A stretch of DNA of 64,000 nucleotides, taken from NCBI RefSeq assembly GCF_038051945.1, contig NZ_CP150302.1, positions 5,704,001 through 5,768,000 on the forward strand, given 5' to 3'. Made by a program: the position numbers and the translations under genes. The notes under the pieces are model-generated. The model did not search any database, was not told the origin of the DNA, and worked only from the letters and a program-made list of their open reading frames with translations. The stretch is from Paenibacillus sp. FSL H3-0469 (GTDB lineage Bacteria > Bacillota > Bacilli > Paenibacillales > Paenibacillaceae). Each line of letters starts with the position of its first letter. The stretch's first letter is position 1. This document shows, in pieces, positions 1-7,853 of the stretch.

Positions 1-1
1 G

Positions 2-982
2 GTAGTGGTCTTCGCCCAGTGGTCGATGATTCTCTGCCCGCTGATTGTGGTGTCGCAGATCAACAACGCGGCCTTCCAGTTCAGAGGGGATTACAAGACC
101 TTCAACTGGATGCGGTACCTGGTGCCGCTGCTGACACTGGGAGCCATCGGAATTCTGATCCTGACCGGTTATATGAATCCTTATACAACTGCACTGGCTT
201 ATCTGGTTCCGTCGGTTCCGCTGTTCATCTGGATGACCATCCTGCTGCTGCGGACCTACAAGGTCAAGCTCCGGGATTCCTATCTTAATTTCAAAAGATT
301 GTTCACCTATGGTCTGGGCTCCTACGGAAACGATCTGCTCGGACAATTCTCGGTATACATAGACCAGATCATCATTGCCGGATTACTGAGACCGGCAGAT
401 CTGGGGCTCTATGCGGTAGCGGTAAGCCTGTCGCGTATGGTGAATTTCTTCGCGAATTCGATCACGGTGGTGCTGTTCCCGAAGGCCTCCGAGATGTCGA
501 AGGATGAAGCGGTTGCCCTTACCTTCAAGGCTTTCCGGATCAGTACTACCTGTACTCTGCTTGGAGCAGTGTTCCTGATGCTGGTAGCGCCTTTTGTCAT
601 CCCGCTGCTCTACGGCAAGGATTTCAACACCGCGCTAACCGTGTTCCGCCTGCTGCTGCTGGAAGTAACCATCAGCGGCGGGACGCTGATTCTGGCTCAG
701 GTGTTCATGGCGCTGGGCAAGCCGAAGTTCGTATCTATCCTGCAGGGGGTCGGCCTGATCCTGGTGATTCCGCTGCTCTTCCTGCTGGTGCCGAAGTTCG
801 GATTGTTCGGAGCCGGGGTGGCTATGCTCTCATCAGCTGTGCTGCGGTTCCTGTTCATTATTCTCAATATCAGGTACAACCTGAAGGTTAAGCTTCCGCG
901 GTTGCTCATTAACGCCCAGGACCTTCAGTGGATGAAGACGACGATGAATTCGTATATTCGTAAGAAGCCTATGGATGTGTAG
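2..982 (+). CDS. Polysaccharide flippase (Wzx/MATE-like), 5'-truncated by the window edge
   Basis: The reading frame is open from the first bases, so the N-terminus lies outside the window; about 326 residues remain. They form a series of hydrophobic segments separated by short basic loops, as in the C-terminal half of oligosaccharide flippases (polysaccharide biosynthesis/MOP superfamily), for example the stretch around 'YGLGSYGNDLLGQFSVYID' and a paired-helix tail. The family moves undecaprenyl-linked repeat units across the membrane. Four glycosyltransferases and two sugar-nucleotide enzymes follow on the same strand, so it probably exports that cluster's repeat unit. A short TTTGAG/CTCAAA hairpin at 1008-1023 after the stop is at most a weak terminator. 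The family call is firm; the substrate is unknown. Confidence 0.8.
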   Translation, partial: VVVFAQWSMILCPLIVVSQINNAAFQFRGDYKTFNWMRYLVPLLTLGAIGILILTGYMNPYTTALAYLVPSVPLFIWMTILLLRTYKVKLRDSYLNFKRLFTYGLGSYGNDLLGQFSVYIDQIIIAGLLRPADLGLYAVAVSLSRMVNFFANSITVVLFPKASEMSKDEAVALTFKAFRISTTCTLLGAVFLMLVAPFVIPLLYGKDFNTALTVFRLLLLEVTISGGTLILAQVFMALGKPKFVSILQGVGLILVIPLLFLLVPKFGLFGAGVAMLSSAVLRFLFIILNIRYNLKVKLPRLLINAQDLQWMKTTMNSYIRKKPMDV

Positions 983-1086
983 GCAGTTAAGGGTTCGATT
1001 CAAGCGTTTTGAGTAATCTCAAATGTTTTGTATTTGATTCAGCGAGCCGAGAACACGAGGTGAGCCCCTTATCTGCTTAAAAAACC

Positions 1087-1256
1087 ATGGGATGGTGTTG
1101 GAGAAGCGGAGGGGAAGTTTGGAGCTGTAGGAACGAAGTATCCGCCTTTGTTCTCTGATTTCACCCGCTAACAGCGGTCCAATCAAGGAAATCAGAGAAC
1201 AACAGCGGCCAGAAGCCCAAACATTCCCCGCAGCGACGACACACACCAGACCATAT
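1087..1256 (+). repeat. Structured dispersed element, copy 1
   Basis: A 170-bp imperfect hairpin ends just before the Shine-Dalgarno sequence (about 1258) of the next gene. Central stem: TTTGTTCTCTGATTTC (1154-1169) with GAAATCAGAGAACAA. Inner hairpin: ACCGCT/AGCGGT. Flanking stem: GGGGAA-TTTGG with CCAAACATTCCCC. Outer arms: ATGG..TGGTGT with ACACCAGACCAT. The core strings GGAGCTGTAGGA, TCCGCCTTTGT, ACAACAGCGGCC and AAGCCCAAA recur near 7.7 kb and, inverted, near 61.6 kb. I do not recognise the family. Confidence 0.7.
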
Positions 1257-1272
1257 AAGGAGGATACCTATC

Positions 1273-2127
1273 ATGGATTCAGTAACAAGCGTGCTTGGCG
1301 GCCGGGGCAGTTACCCGATCTCGGCAGTCATCATTGCCCAGGACGATGAAGTTCGGATATCCAAAGCGATTCAGTCCTGCCGGTTATTCGCCGATGAGGT
1401 GGTTGTAATCGACGGAGGAAGCAAAGACGGGACCGTAGGGCTATCCGAGAGCCTGGGATGCCGGGTGTATGTCAACCCATGGCCCGGATATGCGAAGCAA
1501 AGGGAATTCGGAGTGGAACGTGCCATCCATGATTGGGTCTTCCTGATTGATACCGACGAAGTGGTCAGCGAGGAGCTGGCCCGGGATATCCTGGAGCGCA
1601 AGCCGGGACTGACCGATGCTACGGTGGCGTTCTCGCTGTACCGGATTGGCGATTTCCTCGGCAAATGGCTGGATAAAGGCGAGTACCTGGTGCGGCTGTA
1701 TAACCGCAAGGAATACGGTATCCGCAACTCTCTGGTGCATGAGATGCCCGAGGTGTCCGAGGAGCGGACGGTGAAGCTGAACGGAACGCTGTGGCATCAA
1801 GGCTTCCGCAGCATCAACGACCATGTCGCCCGGTTCAACAAATACACCGATCTGGAAGCAGAGAGCGCGTTCGCCAGCGGCAAGCCGTTCAAGCTGAGCC
1901 ACCTGCTGCTGCGTCCGCCGGCACGGTTCCTGCAGAAGTATTTCCTGCATGGCCTGTTCAAGAAAGGCATCTCGGGCTTCGCAGTATCCGTCTTCTGGGT
2001 GATGTATGAATTCATGGTCGGCTTCAAGCATTACGAATTGCACAGCGCAGGCAGGCTGGCCCGGCACAACGAAGCAGGCCAGGCCGAGAAGGAGAACAAG
2101 GGGGAGAGAAGCTATGTCGTACAATGA
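1273..2127 (+). CDS. Glycosyltransferase family 2 (LgtF/WaaE-like)
   Basis: 284 residues, ATG start with an AAGGAGGATA ribosome site 6 bp upstream. The N-terminal half is a GT-A fold: 'ISAVIIAQDDE' for nucleotide binding, 'VVVIDGGSKDGT' and the DxD-like 'LIDTDEVVSEEL'. The arrangement and size match the LPS beta-1,4-glucosyltransferase LgtF/WaaE group of GT2 enzymes, which transfer a sugar from a nucleotide donor to a lipid-linked acceptor on the cytoplasmic face. The C-terminal 60 residues carry a hydrophobic stretch near 'FAVSVFWVMYEFMVGF' that may touch the membrane. It is the first of four glycosyltransferases; its coding end overlaps the start of the next. Donor and linkage cannot be told from sequence. 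Confidence 0.85.
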   Translation: MDSVTSVLGGRGSYPISAVIIAQDDEVRISKAIQSCRLFADEVVVIDGGSKDGTVGLSESLGCRVYVNPWPGYAKQREFGVERAIHDWVFLIDTDEVVSEELARDILERKPGLTDATVAFSLYRIGDFLGKWLDKGEYLVRLYNRKEYGIRNSLVHEMPEVSEERTVKLNGTLWHQGFRSINDHVARFNKYTDLEAESAFASGKPFKLSHLLLRPPARFLQKYFLHGLFKKGISGFAVSVFWVMYEFMVGFKHYELHSAGRLARHNEAGQAEKENKGERSYVVQ

Positions 2128-3304
2128 CGGACTCAACATTATGACGACCGGCCTCAGCTGGCCCTCGTTACAGCCCGGAGGACTGAACACCTATTTCAAA
2201 TCCGTGTGTGAACAGCTCTCTTCACGGAACCGGGTGCATGCCCTGATTTGCAGCCAAGAAACGCCGGAGACGCCGCAGGAACTGATCATCCACAATGCCG
2301 GTGATCCGAAGGAGACGATCTGGAAGCGCAAGGATGCCTTCCAGCGCAAGGCGGCCTCCCTGATGGGGGATGGCAGCGGGCGGATTGATATCCTCTACAC
2401 CCACTTCGCGCCTTACGGCATCGGGCCGGCGATTGAAGCGAAGAAACGCGGAATTCCGGTGGTGATGACCTTCCACGGCCCCTGGAACGAAGAGATGAAG
2501 ATCGAAGGTCAAGGCATCAAGCATAAGGTCAAAACAACGATTGCCAAATCGATAGAACATAAGGCTTACAAGCTGGCCGACAAATTCATCGTCCTCAGCG
2601 ATTACTTCCGTAACCTGCTGCACGAACTGCACGGTGTACCGCTGCACAAGATTACGGTCATTCCGGGAGCGGCGAATGTCGAGCGGTTCACCCCCGCCCC
2701 GAACCGGCTGGCGGTCCGCCGGACGCTGAATCTGCCGGAAGGCGCAACCACGGTCCTGACGGTCCGCAGACTGATGAACCGGATGGGGCTGCTGCAGCTG
2801 CTGGAAGCCTGGAAGCAGGTGGCGGAGCGGTTCCCGAACGCGATTCTGCTGATCGGGGGCAAGGGCCCGCTGCGCGGGGAGCTGGAAGAGCGGATCGCTG
2901 ATTATGGGCTGGGCAACAAGGTCCGCCTGCTCGGCTACATTCCCGATCATGAGCTGGCCTCCTATTATCAGGCAGCGGATATGTTCGTTGTTCCTTCCCA
3001 GGCGCTGGAAGGCTTCGGCCTGATCACCGTTGAGGCTTTGGCCTCGGGGCTGCCGGTGATGGCTACGCCGGTCGGCGGCAACAAGGAGATCCTCCAGGGC
3101 TTCCGGCCAGAGCTGCTGTTCAAGAGTGCAGCCAGCGAGGATATGGCGGAAGGCATGATTCATATGTTGAGCAACCGAAAGCTGCTGCCGGGCCGGGACG
3201 AATGCCGGAATCATGTGCTGGAGAAGTATACCTGGCAGCATGTGGGCGACAGGATTGAGTCTGTATTCCTCGAAACCTTGGGAAAGGGTGTGAGCGTAGG
3301 ATGA
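2114..3304 (+). CDS. Glycosyltransferase family 4
   Basis: 396 residues from ATG 2114, preceded by GGGGAGAG; the frame is open further upstream, but the region before 2114 is the end of the GT2 gene. It overlaps that gene by 14 bp, suggesting translational coupling. GT-B fold: N-terminal acceptor domain with the glycine-rich 'LQPGGLNTYFKSV', a linker with 'FIVLSDYFRNLL', then the donor domain with 'LLIGGKGPLRGELEERI' and the retaining GT4 EX7E signature in 'LEGFGLITVEAL'. These cytoplasmic enzymes use UDP- or GDP-sugars. The neighbouring ManC makes a GDP-mannose donor plausible, which is inference only. Confidence 0.87.
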   Translation: MSYNDGLNIMTTGLSWPSLQPGGLNTYFKSVCEQLSSRNRVHALICSQETPETPQELIIHNAGDPKETIWKRKDAFQRKAASLMGDGSGRIDILYTHFAPYGIGPAIEAKKRGIPVVMTFHGPWNEEMKIEGQGIKHKVKTTIAKSIEHKAYKLADKFIVLSDYFRNLLHELHGVPLHKITVIPGAANVERFTPAPNRLAVRRTLNLPEGATTVLTVRRLMNRMGLLQLLEAWKQVAERFPNAILLIGGKGPLRGELEERIADYGLGNKVRLLGYIPDHELASYYQAADMFVVPSQALEGFGLITVEALASGLPVMATPVGGNKEILQGFRPELLFKSAASEDMAEGMIHMLSNRKLLPGRDECRNHVLEKYTWQHVGDRIESVFLETLGKGVSVG

Positions 3305-4440
3305 TCAAAGTCGCTTATATCGACCACACCGCCAAATGGAGCGGGGGCGAGGTCGCCCTGTTCAACATCCTCACCAACATCGGTGAGCAGATTGAGCCGC
3401 TGGTGATCCTGGCGGAGGAAGGCACGCTGGCGGAACGTCTGCGGGAGAAGGGCATCGATGTCCGCATTATCCCGCTGGATGAGAGCATCCGCAGCCGCGG
3501 CCGCAATACCGTGAACCTCGGGGCTCCGGCGGCTGCGATGAAGCTGCTGGCTTACGGACGCAAGCTGGCTCCGCTGCTGAAGGAGGAGAAGGTGGATTGT
3601 GTGCATACCAATTCCCTGAAATCGGCCTTTTACGGAGCCGTCGCCGCCAAAAAAGCAGGTGTGCCGCTGATCTGGCACATCCGGGACCACATCGGGGCGC
3701 CTTATCTGAAGCCGGTTGTCGCCAAGGCGATCCGGCTGCTGTCACGCCTGCTGCCGAACGGGGTCATTGCCAATTCCCACTCCACGCTGAATGCCCTGGA
3801 GCTGCCGCGCTCGAAGAAGACGCTGGTCGTCTACTCGGCCTTCGCCAAGGCCATCGGCGAAGGAATCGGCCGGCGGGAGCGGAAGGACTTCAACGTCCTG
3901 CTGGTCGGGCGGCTCGCCCACTGGAAAGGCCAGCATATTGTGCTGGAAGCGGCCAAGGCCTTCAAGCAGGACAGCCGCGTGAAATTCTGGCTGGCCGGTG
4001 ACGCCCTGTTCGGGGAGGAAGAATACAAACAGGAATTAATCAAGCAGATGCAGCAAGATGACATCACCAATGTCAGCCTGCTGGGTCATGTGGATGATAT
4101 ACAAGGACTCATGAACCAAGCGGATTTATTGATTCATACGTCGATCACTCCTGAGCCGTTCGGCCAGGTCATCGTCGAAGGCATGGCGGCCGGACTTCCG
4201 GTGATTGCCTCCAATGAAGGCGGACCGGTAGAGATCGTAGTTCCTGGTGAGACAGGACTGCTGATCCAGCCCGGAGATGCTACTGTACTTGCAGACTCCA
4301 TCACCTGGATGCTGAACCATCCCGAAGAGCGTAGACGGATGGCGGACAATGGAATGAGACGGGTGAAAGAGCATTTTGTCATCGAGAACACGGTCAAGGA
4401 TATTGTCGCTTACTACAAAGGTCTGCTGGCAGTTACCTGA
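3301..4440 (+). CDS. Glycosyltransferase family 4
   Basis: 379 residues; its ATG overlaps the previous stop codon (ATGA), so the two are translationally coupled. The N-terminal domain opens with 'YIDHTAKWSGGEVALFNIL', the usual glycine motif of GT4 acceptor domains. The donor domain includes 'VLLVGRLAHWKGQHIVLEA' and the EX7E motif in 'PEPFGQVIVEGMAAGLPV'. It should add one sugar to the growing lipid-linked repeat unit. About 100 bp separate its stop from the start of the next transferase, with no terminator visible, so transcription likely continues. Family assignment is firm; acceptor and donor are not determined. Confidence 0.87.
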   Translation: MIKVAYIDHTAKWSGGEVALFNILTNIGEQIEPLVILAEEGTLAERLREKGIDVRIIPLDESIRSRGRNTVNLGAPAAAMKLLAYGRKLAPLLKEEKVDCVHTNSLKSAFYGAVAAKKAGVPLIWHIRDHIGAPYLKPVVAKAIRLLSRLLPNGVIANSHSTLNALELPRSKKTLVVYSAFAKAIGEGIGRRERKDFNVLLVGRLAHWKGQHIVLEAAKAFKQDSRVKFWLAGDALFGEEEYKQELIKQMQQDDITNVSLLGHVDDIQGLMNQADLLIHTSITPEPFGQVIVEGMAAGLPVIASNEGGPVEIVVPGETGLLIQPGDATVLADSITWMLNHPEERRRMADNGMRRVKEHFVIENTVKDIVAYYKGLLAVT

Positions 4441-4541
4441 CCTTCCCGCTCCATAATGCTTAAGGCTTGCATCATATCTGTCTCTAGCCATGCGTGTACT
4501 GCTTAATGATGCTGCTCCATAAAACTTTGAGGATGATTCAC

Positions 4542-5642
4542 ATGAAAATTGCGATCGCGCACGATTATTTAATCCAGATGGGCGGGGCGGAACGGGTGGT
4601 GGAGGTTTTTCATCACATGTATCCGGAAGCTCCGATCTTCACAACGGTTTTTAACGGAAGCCGCCTGACCGATAACCTCAAAGATGCCGATATCCGGGCC
4701 TCCTGGCTGCAGAAGATTCCGGGAGTGAAGCGTAACTTCAAAGGGGTGCTCCCGCTCTACCCCATGGCTGTCCGCGATTTGGACTTCAGCGGGTATGATA
4801 TCGTTCTTAGCTCCAGCAGTGCTTTTATGAAAAGCATCCAGGTGCCCGAATCCACCTTCCACCTGTGCTACTGTCATACGCCGATGCGTTTCGCCTGGGA
4901 CTATGACACGTACATGGAGCGGCAATCGAATTCAGGTTTATTCAAAAGACTGCTCAAGGTGTATATGCAGCGGCTCAAGAACTGGGACCAGCGCACCTCC
5001 AAAAATGTGAACCAGTTCGTCGCCAACTCCTCCGTCGTGAAGACGCGGATTCAGAATTATTACCACCGCGATTCCGATGTGATTTTCCCGCCGATCAATA
5101 CGGCCCGCTTCACCAGCTCCCCGAGCATTGGAGATTATTATCTGATTGTCTCGCGGCTGGTCTCCTACAAGCGGATTGATCTGGCGGTGGAGGCGTTCAA
5201 CCGTAACGGGCTTAAGCTGTATATTGTCGGGGACGGACCGGACCGTAAGCGTCTGGAAGGCATGGCCAAAGGGAATGTATCGTTTCTGGGCCGGCTGGAG
5301 GATGAGGAAGTCACAGGGCTGATGTCCCAGTGCCGGGCGTTTGTTTTTCCCGGGGAAGAGGATTTCGGCATCACGCCGCTGGAGGCGAATGCTGCTGGAA
5401 GACCGGTCATTGCCTATCAGGCCGGGGGAGCGCTGGACACGATTATTCCATACGTTAACGGCGTGTTTTTCCAGCACCAGGAAGTTGATGATTTGCTTAA
5501 GGCCATTGATGAGGTGGAGTCCTATGCGTGGGATATCGACCAGATTATGGGCCATGCACGCAAATTCGATGAGCAGGCGTTTATGGTTCAGTTCAAGCAG
5601 TATGTAGAACAGGCCTACGTCAATTTCCTAAAAGGAGGATGA
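4542..5642 (+). CDS. Glycosyltransferase family 4 (WbaZ-like)
   Basis: 366 residues from ATG 4542; the frame extends 16 codons upstream, but GAGG at about 4529-4532 and the conserved N-terminus 'MKIAIAHDYLIQMGGAERV' fix this start. The N-terminal part with 'HLCYCHTPMRFAWDYDTYM' is typical of the WbaZ/mannosyltransferase branch of GT4. The donor site carries 'LYIVGDGPDRKRLEGMAKG' and 'EEDFGITPLEANAAGRPVI' with the EX7E glutamates. It ends 4 bp before ugd starts, so the two share an operon. A mannosyl- or rhamnosyl-transfer role is suggested by the subgroup but not proven. Confidence 0.85.
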   Translation: MKIAIAHDYLIQMGGAERVVEVFHHMYPEAPIFTTVFNGSRLTDNLKDADIRASWLQKIPGVKRNFKGVLPLYPMAVRDLDFSGYDIVLSSSSAFMKSIQVPESTFHLCYCHTPMRFAWDYDTYMERQSNSGLFKRLLKVYMQRLKNWDQRTSKNVNQFVANSSVVKTRIQNYYHRDSDVIFPPINTARFTSSPSIGDYYLIVSRLVSYKRIDLAVEAFNRNGLKLYIVGDGPDRKRLEGMAKGNVSFLGRLEDEEVTGLMSQCRAFVFPGEEDFGITPLEANAAGRPVIAYQAGGALDTIIPYVNGVFFQHQEVDDLLKAIDEVESYAWDIDQIMGHARKFDEQAFMVQFKQYVEQAYVNFLKGG

Positions 5643-5646
5643 AAGT

Positions 5647-6987
5647 ATGAAACTCGCAGTGATTGGTACCGGCTATGTAGGACTTGTATCAGGCGTATGC
5701 TTTACCCTAAATGGAAATCATGTCATCTGTGTGGATAAGGATGAGGAGAAAATCAATAAGCTGAACCGGATGGAATCTCCCATCTATGAGCCGGGCATTG
5801 AGGCCCTGATCGAAATGAATCTGCGCGAGGGCCGGCTGAGCTTCTCGTCCGATCTTCAGGAGTCGGTCCGCCGCTCCGATATCGTCATTCTTGCCGTGGG
5901 TACACCTTCCTTGCCGGGCGGCGAAGCCGACCTGAGATATATTGAAGGAGCGGCTGCTGAGATTGCACAGGCGATGGAAGGCTACAAGATTATTATGACC
6001 AAGTCGACCGTCCCTGTTGGCACTAATGAGCGTATCCGCCAGCTGATCTCCTCCCTCACGAATCATCCCTTCGATATCGTCTCTGCGCCTGAATTCCTCC
6101 GTGAAGGCTCTGCCATCCGCGACACGCTTCATCCCGACCGGATCGTCATCGGACTGGATAATCCGGCCCTTGAGCCAACGATGCGCGAGCTTCATCAGGG
6201 CTTCACAGAGAATGTATTCGTCACGGATATCCGCAGCGCCGAGATGATCAAATATGCCTCGAATGCTTTTCTGGCGACAAAGATCTCCTTCATTAATGAG
6301 ATTGCCAACATTTGCGAAAAGGTAGGAGCAGATGTCACCGAAGTCGCAGGCGGCATGGGGATGGACCAGAGAATCGGTTCGACCTTCCTGCAGGCCGGTA
6401 TCGGTTATGGCGGCTCCTGCTTCCCGAAGGACACCAATGCGTTGATCCAGATTGCCGGTAACGTGGATTATGAGTTCAAGCTGCTCAAATCCGTCGTTGA
6501 AGTCAATAAAGGCCAGCGCTTCATGATTATCTCCAAGCTGCATGAATCGCTTGGCAGCCTGCGCGGCGCGGTCATCGGCATCTGGGGGCTTGCCTTCAAG
6601 CCCAATACCGATGATGTCCGCGAGGCCCCGGCCCGTGAGATTGTTGAGGCGCTGGTAGCCGAAGGCGCCATCGTGAAGCTGTATGATCCGATTGCGGCCG
6701 ATAACTTCCGCAAGGAATACGATCACCCGCAGCTCCGCTGGTGCGGACTGGCGGAAGAGGCTGCCGAGGGCAGCGATGCTGTCTGCCTGCTGACCGACTG
6801 GAGCCAGTTCAAGGAGATCAACCTGCACCAGCTCGCCGGAACCATGCGCCGCCAGGTGCTGATCGACGGCCGCAACGTCTATAGCAAAGAGCAAATCGAA
6901 GGCACCGGCCTCGAGTACATCTCTGTCGGCCGCCCGCAGATGGGCGGGCTTAGCGGATTCTCCGCCAGCGTGGCTGGCGCGGTGTAA
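5647..6987 (+). CDS. ugd: UDP-glucose 6-dehydrogenase
   Basis: 446 residues, full length for the UDP-glucose/GDP-mannose dehydrogenase family. It oxidises UDP-glucose twice with NAD+ to UDP-glucuronate, a precursor of acidic exopolysaccharide. Visible: the Rossmann motif 'VIGTGYVGLVSGVCF', the conserved 'STVPVGT', the central 'EFLREGSAIRD', and the catalytic cysteine segment 'GIGYGGSCFPKDTNAL'. Ribosome site AAAGGAGG lies at the end of the preceding transferase gene. The cluster polymer therefore probably contains glucuronic acid. The close relative GDP-mannose dehydrogenase is less likely but cannot be fully excluded by eye. An 866-bp repeat-rich stretch follows the gene. Confidence 0.9.
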   Translation: MKLAVIGTGYVGLVSGVCFTLNGNHVICVDKDEEKINKLNRMESPIYEPGIEALIEMNLREGRLSFSSDLQESVRRSDIVILAVGTPSLPGGEADLRYIEGAAAEIAQAMEGYKIIMTKSTVPVGTNERIRQLISSLTNHPFDIVSAPEFLREGSAIRDTLHPDRIVIGLDNPALEPTMRELHQGFTENVFVTDIRSAEMIKYASNAFLATKISFINEIANICEKVGADVTEVAGGMGMDQRIGSTFLQAGIGYGGSCFPKDTNALIQIAGNVDYEFKLLKSVVEVNKGQRFMIISKLHESLGSLRGAVIGIWGLAFKPNTDDVREAPAREIVEALVAEGAIVKLYDPIAADNFRKEYDHPQLRWCGLAEEAAEGSDAVCLLTDWSQFKEINLHQLAGTMRRQVLIDGRNVYSKEQIEGTGLEYISVGRPQMGGLSGFSASVAGAV

Positions 6988-7034
6988 GGCCGGCTCAGCC
7001 TTGCTGAACGCGCCACGCCGGGGGTGGTCTGCGC

Positions 7035-7312
7035 GGTGAAATAAGAGGTATAAATCCCCTTGAATGCGCCGAAAGTGGGCTGCGCGGTGAAAAGAGAGGG
7101 ATAAATCCCCTTGAATGCGCCGGAAGTGGGCTGCGCGTTGAAAAGAGAGGGATAAATCCCCTTTAATGCGCCGGAAGTGGGCTGTGCGTTGAAAAGAGAG
7201 GTATAAATCCCCTTTAATGCGCCGGAAGTGGGCTGCATGGTGAAATGAAGAGCATTAGTGCCCCTGATTTCTCGAATGTTGGCTAAATGAGCAAATGAAG
7301 AGCACAAGTGCC
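7035..7312. repeat. 51-bp tandem repeat array
   Basis: Repeat units begin at 7035, 7086, 7137, 7188 and 7239 with an exact 51-bp period. The first four differ at only a few bases; the copies from 7239 onward, including one beginning near 7290, are diverged. Most units carry a small dyad (GGGATAAATCCC in two of them) and the string GCGCCGGAAGTGGGCTG. Because 51 is a multiple of three, a minus-strand frame stays open as a 17-residue repeat, but no ribosome site supports it. No spacers separate the units, so this is not a CRISPR. Confidence 0.85.
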
Positions 7313-7330
7313 TGTACTTAAACTAACCAG

Positions 7331-7615
7331 CTTCTGCCGCCGCAAACTTATGCGGCGAGCCCTTGGCACAAGAGTCTTGAATTCCGGTCTTGAATTCCAT
7401 TGTCTTGGATTCTCTTGTCCTATACTCTTGTTCTTTCCAGCCGCTAACTCAGCGGTGACGCCTTGGAACAAGCGGCACTTAAGAGTCTTTGAGCCTCTGA
7501 GCCTTTGAATCTTTCGCCGCTGGAACAATATAGCGGCAGCCCGGCCCCCTTGCCGCTACAACAAGCGGCAATACCCGGATCTTTAGCCGGGAGCTTCGCC
7601 TGCGGGCGAAGCGGA
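7331..7615. repeat. Intergenic hairpin cluster, no gene seen
   Basis: Short perfect hairpins follow one another: CGCCGCA/TGCGGCG at 7338-7357, CCGCT/AGCGG at 7441-7455, GCCGCT/AGCGGC at 7516-7537, TGCCGCT/AGCGGCA at 7551-7570, CCCGG/CCGGG at about 7574-7591, and GCTTCGCC/GGCGAAGC at 7593-7612. The arms GCCGCT and AGCGGC are reused. No coding frame with a plausible start was found. With the flanking elements this fills the whole interval between ugd and manC. Confidence 0.6.
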
Positions 7616-7628
7616 TATAAAAAGTAAA

Positions 7629-7790
7629 GCCGGTTATGAAATGGAGTGGAGAGGAATTTTGGAGCTGTAGGAGCGTTAGCGTCCGCCTTTGTCTCCGGAT
7701 GTTATCTGCTGCAAGCAATATAATCAACAACATCTGGAGACAACAGCGGCCGTAAGCCCAAAATTCCTTGCAGCGACCCTCATAACAGGC
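7629..7790 (+). repeat. Structured dispersed element, copy 2
   Basis: This 162-bp element has the same core strings as the copy near 1.1 kb: GGAGCTGTAGGAGCG, GTCCGCCTTTGT, ACAACAGCGGCC and AAGCCCAAA. Its central stem is TTTGTCTCCGGATGTT with AACATCTGGAGACAA; the bases differ from copy 1 but pairing is kept. The middle stem is GGAATTTTGG/CCAAAATTCC and the outer arms GCCGGTTATGA/TCATAACAGGC. It ends 63 bp before the manC start codon. Confidence 0.7.
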
Positions 7791-7853
7791 GGGATTTTAA
7801 CACACAGCCGAAATAAGAAATACCCAATAACAATACGATACGGAGGGTTCACT

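Noticed and set aside
1087..1256. Reading the dispersed structured element as a MITE
   Set aside because: Outer arms differ between the three copies while staying complementary within each copy, and no target-site duplication was seen. A MITE would keep its ends. Not fully excluded.
6879..7307. Minus-strand frame with 17-residue repeats across the 51-bp array
   Set aside because: Open only because the repeat length is a multiple of three; no ribosome site, overlaps the end of ugd, and low complexity. Treated as a DNA repeat.
7035..7312. CRISPR array
   Set aside because: Units are contiguous without unique spacers and no cas genes are present.
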